Source: JAUWMI01 sp964454265
GTDB lineage: Bacteria; Sumerlaeota; Sumerlaeia; MWCT01; JAUWMI01
Direction of reading: 5' to 3'
NCBI GenBank assembly: GCA_964454265.1
Contig: CAYVXD010000003.1
Span: 8,596-72,595 of the forward strand
Length of the DNA stretch: 64,000 nucleotides
In this document: in pieces, positions 8,621 through 16,142 of the stretch
How positions within the stretch are numbered: the first letter of the stretch is position 1
How the letters are laid out: each line of letters starts with the position of its first letter
Translations under genes and position numbers: made by a program
Notes under the pieces: generated by a model
The model's input: only the letters and a program-made list of their open reading frames with translations
The model's database searches: none
What the model was told of the DNA's origin: nothing

Positions 8621-8975
8621 GGTGTCCATCTCCCTGCACTTCTACGAACACCCGGCTTGGAAAGTCTCTGTGTCTCTGAGACTCTGTGGCTATTCTTAAT
8701 CCGAAATTCTCCCATTGGTTGTAGCTAACAGCCGCATTAGATGATGGTACTTACCAAAGCTTCTTTTTTCAGAAAAGACTTGACGTGGATTTAATAAATT
8801 CATAAATTAGTTTTTGTAAAACAAAAAGGAGTTGTGCCCTGGCGGGGTTCGGCGTGTTATGCCCACAACGCGACAGATAAAGGTTCTTATGCGGAAACAA
8901 TATATACAATAGTTGGTCAAAAGAACGGAATTATCGCAGTAGAAAACAGTTCTCGTTTCTGATAATCTAGAGCAC
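8621..8975. other. gene-free boundary of the cassette array, with a possible attC right half at 8856-8862
   Basis: No gene seen. 8658-8690 has a CTCTGTGTCTCTGAGACTCTGTGGC-like repeat related to one near 51210. GTTATGC at 8856-8862 is identical to the right-end core of the attC site at 11156-11162. A GCTAAC at about 8721 could be its left partner, though pairing is weak. If real, this marks the left edge of the restriction-modification cassette. An extended -10-like TGATAATCT lies at about 8959-8967 near the endonuclease start. Confidence 0.35.
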
Positions 8976-9707
8976 ATGAATAAAAACAGCGTACCACAAG
9001 GCATTCAAGAAAGAACAAGTCGGGCTGTAGCTCATTACTGGGCGACACGAACGGCGCAGCAGCGTCGGCAACAGCAGAGCGGTAGGGCGGACCAAGGACT
9101 TCGCAGTGCTGTCACCGGCGGTGCCCAAATGGATGGCTTCATTCAGCTCTTCACCAAGCTGATCACAGATACGGGACTGCCCCCCGAGTGCATATACCGA
9201 AAGCGATGCTTAGAACTCCCCGGCTTCTTCCGCCCCACAAAGGAATGGGACCTTCTTGTCGTGAAGGACGGGAAATTGGTCGCTGCAATTGAGGCTAAAT
9301 CACAAGTCGGTCCCTCTTTCGGCAACAATTTCAACAACAGAACAGAAGAAGCGATGGGAAGCGCCCTGGACCTCTGGACTGCTTACCGAGAGGGTGCATT
9401 CCACACAAGCCCTCAGCCTTTTCTCGGATACTTCTTCATTCTTGAGGACTGCGCATCGTCGCAACGCCCCGTCAGGGTAAAAGAGCCTCACTTTCCTGTT
9501 TTCCCAGAGTTCAAAGATGCTTCATACATGAGGCGATATGAGTTGTTTTGTAGGAAGCTCATGCGCGAAAGACATTACACAGCAGCGGCTTTCATCGCAT
9601 CTGATCGGGATAGCGGCCCACAGGGGATTTTTTCAACCCCGGCGAACGATCTTTCAATGCTACAATTCGCGCAGTCTTTGACTGCGCACATCGGAGCCTT
9701 TTGCTGA
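8976..9707 (+). CDS. type II restriction endonuclease, PaeR7I/XhoI family
   Basis: 243 residues, the length typical of PaeR7I and XhoI, which cut at CTCGAG. The PD-(D/E)xK nuclease core is visible as EWDLLVVKDGKLVAAIEAKS (residues about 92-111): Asp in strand 2 and E-A-K in strand 3. The family signature GPSFGNNFNNRTEEAMGSALDLW follows. QQQSGRADQGLRSAVTGGAQMDGF and the C-terminal IASDRDSGPQGIFSTPANDL also fit the family as I remember it. Start ATG 8976; no clear ribosome site. The methyltransferase begins three bases after the stop. Both genes lie in one probable integron cassette that ends at the attC-like site at 10626. Specificity is inferred from family only. Confidence 0.85.
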   Translation: MNKNSVPQGIQERTSRAVAHYWATRTAQQRRQQQSGRADQGLRSAVTGGAQMDGFIQLFTKLITDTGLPPECIYRKRCLELPGFFRPTKEWDLLVVKDGKLVAAIEAKSQVGPSFGNNFNNRTEEAMGSALDLWTAYREGAFHTSPQPFLGYFFILEDCASSQRPVRVKEPHFPVFPEFKDASYMRRYELFCRKLMRERHYTAAAFIASDRDSGPQGIFSTPANDLSMLQFAQSLTAHIGAFC

Positions 9708-9710
9708 CCC

Positions 9711-10637
9711 ATGCAGAGAACTGTCCACCGGCTAATAAATGGCGATGCTAGAGACCTCTCCTTCCTGCCGGATGAGTCTGCTCACCTCGTAGTCACTTCA
9801 CCCCCCTATTGGAATCTCAAGAGATACAACGAGAATCCGGACCAACTAGGTCATATCGAGGACTATGAGGCTTTCCTAAATGAACTCAACCAAGTCTGGG
9901 AGCATGCGTATCGTCTATTAGTCCCCGGGGGACGTTTGGTCTGCGTCGTCGGTGATGTGTGCGTATCCAGACGACGTTTTGGCAGGCATTTGGTTTTTCC
10001 CCTCCATGCAGACATCTGCGTGTTGTGCAGAAGGATCGGGTTCGACAATCTCAACCCGATTGTATGGTACAAGATCGCTAATGCGTCATACGAAGTAGCT
10101 AAGGGATCAAAGTTTCTGGGAAAGCCATACGAGCCAAATGCAATCATCAAGAACGACATCGAGTTCATTCTCATGCAGCGGAAGCCCGGGGGGTATCGAA
10201 AGCCAACCAATGAGCAACGCTGCGAGAGCATGATCGACAAGAAGGACTTTGGTCGCTGGTTCCAGCAAATCTGGAACATACCGGGAGCATCGCTAAAGAA
10301 CCACCCCGCTCCGTTTCCCCTCGAGCTAGCATCACGATTGGTACGGATGTTCTCTTTCACGGGCGATACTGTTCTAGACCCTTTTTGTGGATCAGGCACC
10401 ACGATGATTGCAGCCTTGACGTACGGACGAAACAGTATTGGGATTGAGATCGACCCGGAATACTGCCGAATTGCAGCACGGTATCTAAAGGCAGAGAGTC
10501 AGGACCTATTCACCGACACCGAGTTAATATTCGAGAAGGCAATAATCCGGAAACATCTTTGTGAAGTGAAGGAGGATCGAGAACTTTACCGAGTCAGGCC
10601 AGCAAAGAAGCGACTCCAAGAAAATGACGAACAGTGA
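9711..10637 (+). CDS. DNA methyltransferase (amino-methyltransferase, TSPPY motif), partner of the PaeR7I-type endonuclease
   Basis: 308 residues. Motif IV is TSPPYWNLKRY near the N-terminus (about 29-39) and motif I is LDPFCGSGTTMIAA near residue 225, with the SAM-binding NSIGIEIDPEYCRIAARYL after it. Motif IV before motif I is the beta-class order. TSPPY most often goes with N4-cytosine methylation, although some N6-adenine enzymes share it. The classical M.PaeR7I is, as I recall, a gamma-type enzyme with NPPY, so this pairing differs. The gene follows the endonuclease by three bases, and its stop overlaps the first attC-like site. Role: protecting host DNA from the linked nuclease. Confidence 0.85.
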   Translation: MQRTVHRLINGDARDLSFLPDESAHLVVTSPPYWNLKRYNENPDQLGHIEDYEAFLNELNQVWEHAYRLLVPGGRLVCVVGDVCVSRRRFGRHLVFPLHADICVLCRRIGFDNLNPIVWYKIANASYEVAKGSKFLGKPYEPNAIIKNDIEFILMQRKPGGYRKPTNEQRCESMIDKKDFGRWFQQIWNIPGASLKNHPAPFPLELASRLVRMFSFTGDTVLDPFCGSGTTMIAALTYGRNSIGIEIDPEYCRIAARYLKAESQDLFTDTELIFEKAIIRKHLCEVKEDRELYRVRPAKKRLQENDEQ

Positions 10638-10676
10638 AATGCAGCTGACGCGCGCCGCTGATTTCACCCGTTAGGT
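10626..10676 (+). other. attC-like recombination site 1
   Basis: Left core GACGAAC (10626-10632) and right core GTTAGGT (10670-10676). The arms pair imperfectly: GTGAAAT-GCAGC on the left against GCTG-ATTTCAC on the right. The length of 51 bases and the orientation, with the TTAGG end on the right, match the other two sites. It overlaps the methyltransferase stop, as integron cassette sites often do. Confidence 0.6.
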
Positions 10677-10704
10677 GTCAAGAAGGAACTCAGGAGGTGT
10701 TTCA

Positions 10705-10917
10705 ATGAATAATCAATACACGGCAGTAATAAAAAGGGAAGGCGACTGGTGGATCGGTTGGATTGAGGAAGTGCCTGGGGTGAATTGTCAGGAACGCACT
10801 CGGGAACAGCTCATGGAAAGCCTGAAGGTTACCCTGAAAGAGGCATTGCAATTTAACAAGCAGGATGCGCTGACCGCCGCTGGTACTGATTTTCAGGAAG
10901 AGAAAATCCCTTTATGA
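10705..10917 (+). CDS. hicB: HicB-type antitoxin
   Basis: 70 residues from ATG 10705, which is preceded by CAGGAGGTG at 10691-10699. The frame is open a little further upstream, but that part runs into the attC-like site. YTAVIKREGDWWIGWIEEVPGVNCQERTREQLMESLKVTLKEAL is the compact partial RNase H-like fold of HicB, without a clear C-terminal DNA-binding domain. HicB binds and blocks HicA and usually represses its own operon. The order is antitoxin first, toxin second, with a 4-base ATGA overlap. It forms a cassette between attC-like sites 1 and 2. Confidence 0.85.
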   Translation: MNNQYTAVIKREGDWWIGWIEEVPGVNCQERTREQLMESLKVTLKEALQFNKQDALTAAGTDFQEEKIPL

Positions 10918-11102
10918 AAAGGACCCAATTCCTCAGGTATCTTCGCTCTCATGGTTGCGAGCTTGTAAGAGAAGGCAAGCGACATTCATGGTGGCACAAT
11001 CCGGAATTGCATAAACGGTCGGCCGTTCCGAGGCACTCTGAGATAGTTGACACTCTTGCACGGAAGATATGCAGAGATCTTGGGATTCCGCCGGTGAAAT
11101 AA
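10914..11102 (+). CDS. hicA: HicA-type mRNA interferase toxin
   Basis: 62 residues. HicA proteins are small dsRBD-like ribonucleases with one essential His in a conserved Gly-x-x-His/Ser context. Here GCELVREGKRHSWWHNPELHK carries the candidate catalytic His (RHSWW), and SAVPRHSEIVDTLARKICRDLGI fits the family C-terminus (PRHxEIxxxxxxxIxxxLGI). The start overlaps the hicB stop (ATGA), which gives coupled translation. The stop TAA lies inside the left core of attC-like site 2. Probable function: stress-activated mRNA cleavage, or stabilisation of the cassette array. Confidence 0.85.
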   Translation: MKRTQFLRYLRSHGCELVREGKRHSWWHNPELHKRSAVPRHSEIVDTLARKICRDLGIPPVK

Positions 11103-11162
11103 CACTTAGCAAAACGCTGCAGCCGGCGGCGTGACGGCGACGGCTGAGCTTGAGTGTTATGC
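11097..11162 (+). other. attC-like recombination site 2
   Basis: Left core AAATAAC (11097-11103), with ATAACACT matching the reverse complement of AGTGTTAT on the right. Right core GTTATGC (11156-11162). Inner arms GCTGCAGCCGGCGG and GACGGCTGAGC pair imperfectly. 66 bases, in the same orientation as sites 1 and 3. It separates the hicBA cassette from the UPF0158 cassette. Confidence 0.65.
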
Positions 11163-11202
11163 ACCGGTCATTCTAGCAATTGTTGGGTATAATTCAAGAT
11201 CA

Positions 11203-11664
11203 ATGGTAGTATCACTGAAAGATATTGTAGATGAACTTGAGACTCTCTTCGATGAGTCCACAGCTTATCTCAACCGATGTACCGGTAAGATCATTACCGT
11301 AACCGATGAAGATATGCGCCTGGTTGAGGAAGATGATGAACCAGACCTTGATGAACTTCCAGAGTGGCAGCGTGATTGGCTTCCAAAAGTAAGAGAGGTC
11401 TTGAAATCAGAAGACTACATCGCTCTGCCAACGAAATTCGATATTCACGAGTACGAGATAATGAAACGGTTCTGCTTATCAATTGAGGATGACATGTTGC
11501 GAGACGATCTACTCGACGCTATACAGGGCAGTGGTGCCTTTCGACGATTCAAGAATATGATCTACCGCCGAGGTATCCAGGATGCCTGGTACAGCTATCG
11601 GAGGGCTGCGTTAGAGGAAATTGCAATTGAATGGCTTACCGAACACGGGATCGCTTACAGATGA
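11203..11664 (+). CDS. UPF0158 family protein
   Basis: 153 residues from ATG 11203 (MVVSLKDIVDELE). The longer open frame from 11131 starts inside the attC-like site and is unlikely to be used. The family pattern is clear: ETLFDESTAYLNRCTGKIIT near the start, then ALPTKFDIHEYEIMKRFCLS, GSGAFRRFKNMIYRRGI and a C-terminal WLTEHGIAYR. UPF0158 proteins are small, acidic and of unknown biochemical function; I recall them turning up in integron cassettes and genomic islands. There is no signal peptide. Single gene of its cassette. Confidence 0.8.
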   Translation: MVVSLKDIVDELETLFDESTAYLNRCTGKIITVTDEDMRLVEEDDEPDLDELPEWQRDWLPKVREVLKSEDYIALPTKFDIHEYEIMKRFCLSIEDDMLRDDLLDAIQGSGAFRRFKNMIYRRGIQDAWYSYRRAALEEIAIEWLTEHGIAYR

Positions 11665-11694
11665 CGAAATACAGGTAAGACAATCTGAGACCGT

Positions 11695-11754
11695 GCCTAA
11701 CAAAGCATTGCAGCAGACGCCGCAAGGCGCTGCCGCTGACTTCAGTCGTTAGGA
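11695..11754 (+). other. attC-like recombination site 3
   Basis: Left core GCCTAAC (11695-11701) followed by AAAGC, and right core GTTAGGA (11748-11754): the classic GCCTAAC...GTTAGG outline. Inner arms CAGCAGACGCC and GGCGCTGCCGCTG pair imperfectly around a GCAA turn. At 60 bases it is the best match of the three to a textbook attC site. The next gene's ATG begins at its last base. Confidence 0.75.
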
Positions 11755-12116
11755 TGGCCAAGAAATCACCAGAGACGGCAGGGACTATGAAGTCGAACGT
11801 CATTCCTGAAGATGTCAAGAAAGAAGTTCAAGAAATCGTTGACCGGTTCAACCGCGAGAATTCTTCTAGCGATGACTGCTTCTATTCGGTAAGATTCAAA
11901 GGCAAGCACGCCTATCTTCACCGATGCGACTATGGCCTGGTTGGCCCGATATGCCGTTTAACTTACACAGGAGAGATGGATGCTTGGGAGTTTGCCATAT
12001 TCAAGTGGAGCTCGGAAAGATACGATCCAGATGAGTGGATATTCCCGGGCATCGTCTATGTGGACGGAACTATTGAAGGGGCAATGAAGGCCGGACTGGA
12101 AGCATACCCGCCATAA
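11754..12116 (+). CDS. cassette gene of unknown function
   Basis: 120 residues from ATG 11754, which overlaps the attC right core. A second ATG at 11787 (MKSNVIPEDVKKE) has AGGG just upstream and may be the real start. The protein is compact and soluble, rich in aromatic and acidic residues (FYSVRFKGKHAYLHRCDYGL, EFAIFKWSSERYDPDEWIFP), and ends GTIEGAMKAGLEAYPP. I recognise no catalytic motif; small orphan proteins like this are usual in cassette arrays. Its stop overlaps CCATAAC at 12111-12117, which resembles the left core of a fourth attC. Confidence 0.7.
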   Translation: MAKKSPETAGTMKSNVIPEDVKKEVQEIVDRFNRENSSSDDCFYSVRFKGKHAYLHRCDYGLVGPICRLTYTGEMDAWEFAIFKWSSERYDPDEWIFPGIVYVDGTIEGAMKAGLEAYPP

Positions 12117-12297
12117 CAACGCGTCGGGAATTCGGGGACCGGGAACCCTGGGACGGCGAGTGTATTTTCTGAGGCGTGTGAGAGAATGGAGAAGCGTAAA
12201 GACTGCAGCAAGGCCAGTCTAAACCGCAGGAAAAAATGAAATTGCCCTTGCTGTCCCCGCATTTCCCGCGCAGGGCAAAATCCTGGCGGCAAGGCGT
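12111..12297. other. right edge of the cassette array: attC left half and REP-like palindrome
   Basis: CCATAACAACGCG at 12111-12123 resembles an attC left core, but no right core follows, so the last site is probably truncated. At 12240-12280, TTGCCCT...AGGGCAA forms a stem enclosing TGTCCCCGCATTTCCC (12252-12267). Nearly the same 16 bases recur at 22351-22367 next to a transposase tail. No gene is seen here. Confidence 0.4.
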
Positions 12298-12334
12298 AAA
12301 AAAGAGAGATCAATTGCTGATCCCTCGTTTTTTT
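12298..12334. terminator. bidirectional terminator at the end of the clpC operon
   Basis: GAGAGATCA (12304-12312) pairs with TGATCCCTC (12318-12326), with one mismatch, around a 5-base loop. A run of A precedes the stem and a run of T follows it. It lies 28 bases past the clpC stop and can serve both the minus-strand operon and the plus-strand cassettes. Confidence 0.75.
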
Positions 12335-12361
12335 AATTCGCGTCTACCTACGCTTTGACTG

Positions 12362-14836
12362 TTACTCCACCGCTGGCGTGTCTACGAGGATCTTGCTCCG
12401 CTCAGTGGCGCGGAACCGAATCTCATCATTCTCCAGATAGGCTTCGACGTCATAGTTCTCCGGTATAGTGCCATCAATAATCAGGTGTGAGAGAGCGTCT
12501 TCGATATAACGCTGGATGGTCCGCCGCAGTGGGCGCGCACCATACTCTGGATCATAGCCTTTGTTCACCAGAAAATCCCTTACCTCTTCACTGATACGAA
12601 TGGTGATGTTTTTATCAACCAGCCGCTCATTCACCTTCCGCATCATAATGTCAACGATCGTTTTAATAGCTTCAATACTGAGAGGGCGAAATACAATAAT
12701 TTCGTCAATCCGGTTCAGAAATTCAGGATTGAAGGTCTTCTTGACCTCAGCCATGACCTTCTCTCTCATGGCTTCATAGCTCGCCTCCTCATCCTGTAAG
12801 TGGAATCCCATGCCGCTGACCTTTCCGATGCGCTTCGTCCCGATATTGGATGTCAAAATGACCACGGTATTGCGAAAATCCACCACGTGGCCCCAGCTGT
12901 CTGTCAGACGGCCATCGTCAAAAACCTGCAGCAGAATGCTAAAGACGTCTGGATGGGCCTTTTCGATCTCATCCAGGAGTACCACGGAATACGGCTTCCG
13001 CCGCACCTTCTCGGTCAGCTGCCCTCCCTCTTCATAGCCTACGTAACCTGGCGGTGCTCCAAGTAGACGTGAGACCGAGTACTTCTCCATGTACTCTGAC
13101 ATATCAATCCGCACCAGGGCATCTTCGTCGCCAAACAGGAACTCTGCCAGTGCTTTAGCCAACTCGGTTTTCCCTACGCCAGTTGGGCCGAGGAAGACGA
13201 ACGACCCTGTGGGACGTACGGGATCCTTCAGGCCTGCGCGAGCCCTGCGAATAGCTTTCGCGAGAGTGCCAAGCGCTTCGTGCTGACTGACTACCCGTTT
13301 GGAAACCTCGGCTTCCATCTTCAGAAGCTTCTGCGTCTCTCCCTCTTCGAGCTTCAGAATCGGAATCCCCGTCCATTTGGAGACAATATAGGCAATATCT
13401 TCTGGGCCAATTACCTTCATGTAATTCTTATTCAATTTCTTCTGATGCCATTCGCGAAAGAGTTGTTCTTTGCGGCGAACCAGCTCATCGCGGAGGTCTT
13501 TGACTTCCTGGCACTTTTCAAATTCCTGGGCGTTCTTAAGCTGGCGCAGCTGTTCGTCGTAATCGACAATCTGCTTCTCGATGTCTTTGAGTTCCTGGGG
13601 TTTGATGTTAGCCTGGAGTCGTGCGCGCGATCCTGCCTCGTCCATCACGTCAATGGCTTTGTCGGGAAGAAAGCGGTCAGTCACGTAGCGCTCTGTCACA
13701 TGCACTGCTGTGTGGATTGCCTCGTCTGAGATAATCACGCCGTGGTGCTGCTCATAGCGGCTGCGCAGACCCTTTAGAATATCCACGGTCTCTTCAATCG
13801 TTGGTGGATTAATAATGATCGTCTGGAAGCGGCGCTCCAGTGCGCCATCCTTCTCGATATATTTGCGATATTCCTCCTGGGTTGTTGCGCCAATGCACTG
13901 GAGCTCACCTCTTGACAGTGCGGGCTTCAGCATGTTCGATGCATCAATAGCACCTTCCGCGGCGCCTGCCCCCACCAAGGTGTGGAGCTCGTCAATAAAG
14001 ATCACCACGTCTTGTGACCGACGAATCTCCTGCATGATAGCTTTCAAGCGTTCCTCGAATTGGCCACGGTACTTCGTGCCTGCTACAATAGCCGCCAGAT
14101 CGAGCGACAGCAGGCGTTTGCCAGCCAAGAGCTCCGGGATGTCGCCAGCCACAATCTTCTGAGCGAGACCTTCAACAATCGCGGTTTTGCCGACTCCTGG
14201 TTCACCCAGAAGAATCGGATTATTCTTGGTGCGCCGACACAGTACCTGAAGAATCCGCTCGATCTCGTCTTCCCGACCAATGACCGGATCGAGTTTTCCT
14301 TCGCGCGCCAGCTGAGTCAGGTCACGTCCGAAGGTATCCAGTGCCGGGGTACGCGATTTCTCAAAGTCGCCTTTCGACTTAGCACCCGTACCACTATTAC
14401 CTTCAATGAGGTTAAGAACTTCGCGCTGCACCTTGGCGAAATCAATGCCGAAATTCTTAAGGCATTTCGCGGCCAGCGTATTCTCCTCTTTGATCAAGGC
14501 CAGCAAGAGATGCTCCGTGCCGATCCAGCTATGCTTCATCTGTTGGGCAATATATTTCGCTGTTTCAGTAACCCGCTTGGCTTCGGTATTTGGCGGAAAT
14601 AGGCCAACCGGCTGCCCTTTCCCAACATCCATCATCCGCTCAAGCTCCATCTTCACGTCTTCGAGATCAATCTCAAGATTATGGAGCGTCTGCACCGCCA
14701 GACCGTCGCCTTTGCGAATAATGCCCAGGAGATAATGTTCAGGGCCGATGTAGTCATGTCCCAACCGGCCAGCCTCGGCCTTACTCATACGAATGACTTC
14801 TTTCCAGCCGGGGGTATATGGGGCCTTTTCCAGCAT
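12362..14836 (-). CDS. clpC: ClpC-type AAA+ unfoldase subunit of Clp protease
   Basis: 824 residues, the usual ClpC size. Two N-domain repeats occupy residues 1-145 (LGHDYIGPEHYLLGIIRKGDG; SWIGTEHLLLALIKEEN). The first ATPase module has Walker A GEPGVGKTAIVEG and Walker B VVIFIDELHTL, the middle region has a UVR-like helix (LKNAQEFEKCQEVKDLRDEL), and the second module has GPTGVGKTELAKALAEFLFG, VVLLDEIEKAHPDVF and a C-terminal GARPLRRTIQRYIED. It unfolds substrates for ClpP; in Firmicutes, proteins phosphorylated on arginine by McsB are docked at the N-domain. The ATG is preceded by GAGGGGAG. mcsB and mcsA lie upstream on the same strand, and a promoter-like sequence just before clpC suggests it is also transcribed alone. 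Confidence 0.95.
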   Translation of the reverse strand: MLEKAPYTPGWKEVIRMSKAEAGRLGHDYIGPEHYLLGIIRKGDGLAVQTLHNLEIDLEDVKMELERMMDVGKGQPVGLFPPNTEAKRVTETAKYIAQQMKHSWIGTEHLLLALIKEENTLAAKCLKNFGIDFAKVQREVLNLIEGNSGTGAKSKGDFEKSRTPALDTFGRDLTQLAREGKLDPVIGREDEIERILQVLCRRTKNNPILLGEPGVGKTAIVEGLAQKIVAGDIPELLAGKRLLSLDLAAIVAGTKYRGQFEERLKAIMQEIRRSQDVVIFIDELHTLVGAGAAEGAIDASNMLKPALSRGELQCIGATTQEEYRKYIEKDGALERRFQTIIINPPTIEETVDILKGLRSRYEQHHGVIISDEAIHTAVHVTERYVTDRFLPDKAIDVMDEAGSRARLQANIKPQELKDIEKQIVDYDEQLRQLKNAQEFEKCQEVKDLRDELVRRKEQLFREWHQKKLNKNYMKVIGPEDIAYIVSKWTGIPILKLEEGETQKLLKMEAEVSKRVVSQHEALGTLAKAIRRARAGLKDPVRPTGSFVFLGPTGVGKTELAKALAEFLFGDEDALVRIDMSEYMEKYSVSRLLGAPPGYVGYEEGGQLTEKVRRKPYSVVLLDEIEKAHPDVFSILLQVFDDGRLTDSWGHVVDFRNTVVILTSNIGTKRIGKVSGMGFHLQDEEASYEAMREKVMAEVKKTFNPEFLNRIDEIIVFRPLSIEAIKTIVDIMMRKVNERLVDKNITIRISEEVRDFLVNKGYDPEYGARPLRRTIQRYIEDALSHLIIDGTIPENYDVEAYLENDEIRFRATERSKILVDTPAVE

Positions 14837-14909
14837 GAGCGCACACTCCCCTCATGTTACAATTTTCACAAATACCTCGCACTTCACACTGTTAAAAGAA
14901 TCAGGTATT

Positions 14910-14937
14910 AGAATATCAGCCCTACAGCAAAAGTCAA
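14910..14937 (-). promoter_or_regulatory. promoter-like sequence upstream of clpC
   Basis: On the minus strand TTGACT (14937-14932) and TATTCT (14915-14910) are 16 bases apart, about 75 bases before the clpC ATG. A second TTGACA lies directly upstream. This would allow clpC transcription independent of mcsA-mcsB. I see no CtsR-type direct repeat (GGTCAAA) or CIRCE element here. Confidence 0.45.
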
Positions 14938-15059
14938 TTGTCAAATCGTAACACCGAGCTTTGCATAACCTATGAGGCAGGAACCTGGGCGACTGGACCA
15001 CATTTCAACAGACTGCTGTGACTAGAAACCGAAAAGGGCAAAAAAAGGAAAACAGTGTA

Positions 15060-16121
15060 TTAATTATCAGAGACGATACCGTGAAAGCGCTTGCGCAGCA
15101 GGCCAGCTCTTGCTATGTCGCGGGCCTCGCTCCCAACGTTTCCTCCTTCCCTTATATCCAGATGTGCAGGCTGAATTTCAATGATCAGCTTGTTCAACTC
15201 GCTATGAGTAAACGAGGAGAAATATCCTCGGTCAATCCCCAGTCGAATGCGACTAAGCAGTTTCATTGCCTCGGACGAATCAATCATGCGGGCATTACTG
15301 AGCACTGCGTAGGAACGCCAGATCGCGTCGTCAATTGCGTTACTTTTCTGGGCAAACAGCTGCTCGCGCGCCTGTTGTTCCCTGGTGAGAATCTGTGTCA
15401 CGACCCTGTCCAGAATCTCAACAATTTCTTCTTCGCTCTTACCCAGGGTCACTTCATTGGAGATTTGATAAAAATCACCTATGTATTCCGAATGCTCTCC
15501 GTAAAATCCGCGAATGGTCAGTCCATAGGGCTGAACAAGAGACAGGATCTTATCAATCACCTGGCTTAACGCCAATCCGGGCAGATGCATCATAACGGAT
15601 ACGCGAAGGCCAGTGCCCGTATTCGTGGGGCATGTTGCGAGATAGCCAAATTTTTCCGAAAATGCGTATTCTACCGACATCTCCAGGCGTCCATCAATTA
15701 CATCAATTGCTTTCAGCGTATTCTGGAGTTGAAGACCGGCCATGATACACTGCATCCGGATGTGATCTTCTTCGTTCACCATTACTGATTTGTTGCGCTC
15801 ATGGCTCAGGTAGACAATGCGGTGCTCCCCCCCTTTTTCTAACTCTGCACTGATAATACGGCTCTCCTTCAGATAGCGGCGTTCCAGCCGCGGGACCTTT
15901 GCAATGATGATTCTATCACTGGCGCCTAGTACGTCCTGGCTGGCGATAGCCTTATCAATGGTTTCGACAATCTTTGCAAGCTCATCGGGCTTGGCGTAAG
16001 GAGCAAAGGGAAGTCCCATAATGTTGCGGGCGTAGCGCGACCGCGTAGAGACTACAATATCCATATACGGTCCGGAGGTCTCAACCCATTTATGCGAGTC
16101 AAGAACCATTGGATTGAACAT
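15060..16121 (-). CDS. mcsB: protein arginine kinase McsB
   Basis: 353 residues from the ATG at 16121, which has GAGAGG seven bases upstream; a TTG start at 16139 would add six residues. McsB belongs to the ATP:guanido phosphotransferase fold and phosphorylates arginines of proteins, marking them for ClpCP. Family segments seen: VVSTRSRYARNIMGLPFAPY, VYLSHERNKSVMVNEEDHIRMQ (catalytic Glu and the NEEDHIR loop), ATCPTNTGTGLRVSVMMHLP and QISNEVTLGKSEEEI. The small N-terminal lobe of creatine kinases is absent, as expected for McsB. mcsA ends a few bases upstream, so the two are one transcription unit, with clpC further along. Confidence 0.93.
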   Translation of the reverse strand: MFNPMVLDSHKWVETSGPYMDIVVSTRSRYARNIMGLPFAPYAKPDELAKIVETIDKAIASQDVLGASDRIIIAKVPRLERRYLKESRIISAELEKGGEHRIVYLSHERNKSVMVNEEDHIRMQCIMAGLQLQNTLKAIDVIDGRLEMSVEYAFSEKFGYLATCPTNTGTGLRVSVMMHLPGLALSQVIDKILSLVQPYGLTIRGFYGEHSEYIGDFYQISNEVTLGKSEEEIVEILDRVVTQILTREQQAREQLFAQKSNAIDDAIWRSYAVLSNARMIDSSEAMKLLSRIRLGIDRGYFSSFTHSELNKLIIEIQPAHLDIREGGNVGSEARDIARAGLLRKRFHGIVSDN

Positions 16122-16142
16122 ATCCCAGCCTCTCGACAACCA

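Noticed and set aside
11131..11202. Longer start of the UPF0158 gene
   Set aside because: The extension begins inside an attC-like site; the family starts at the MVVSLKDIV methionine (11203).
13280..13729. 149-codon plus-strand frame inside clpC
   Set aside because: It lies opposite the well-conserved ClpC middle region and is a shadow of it.
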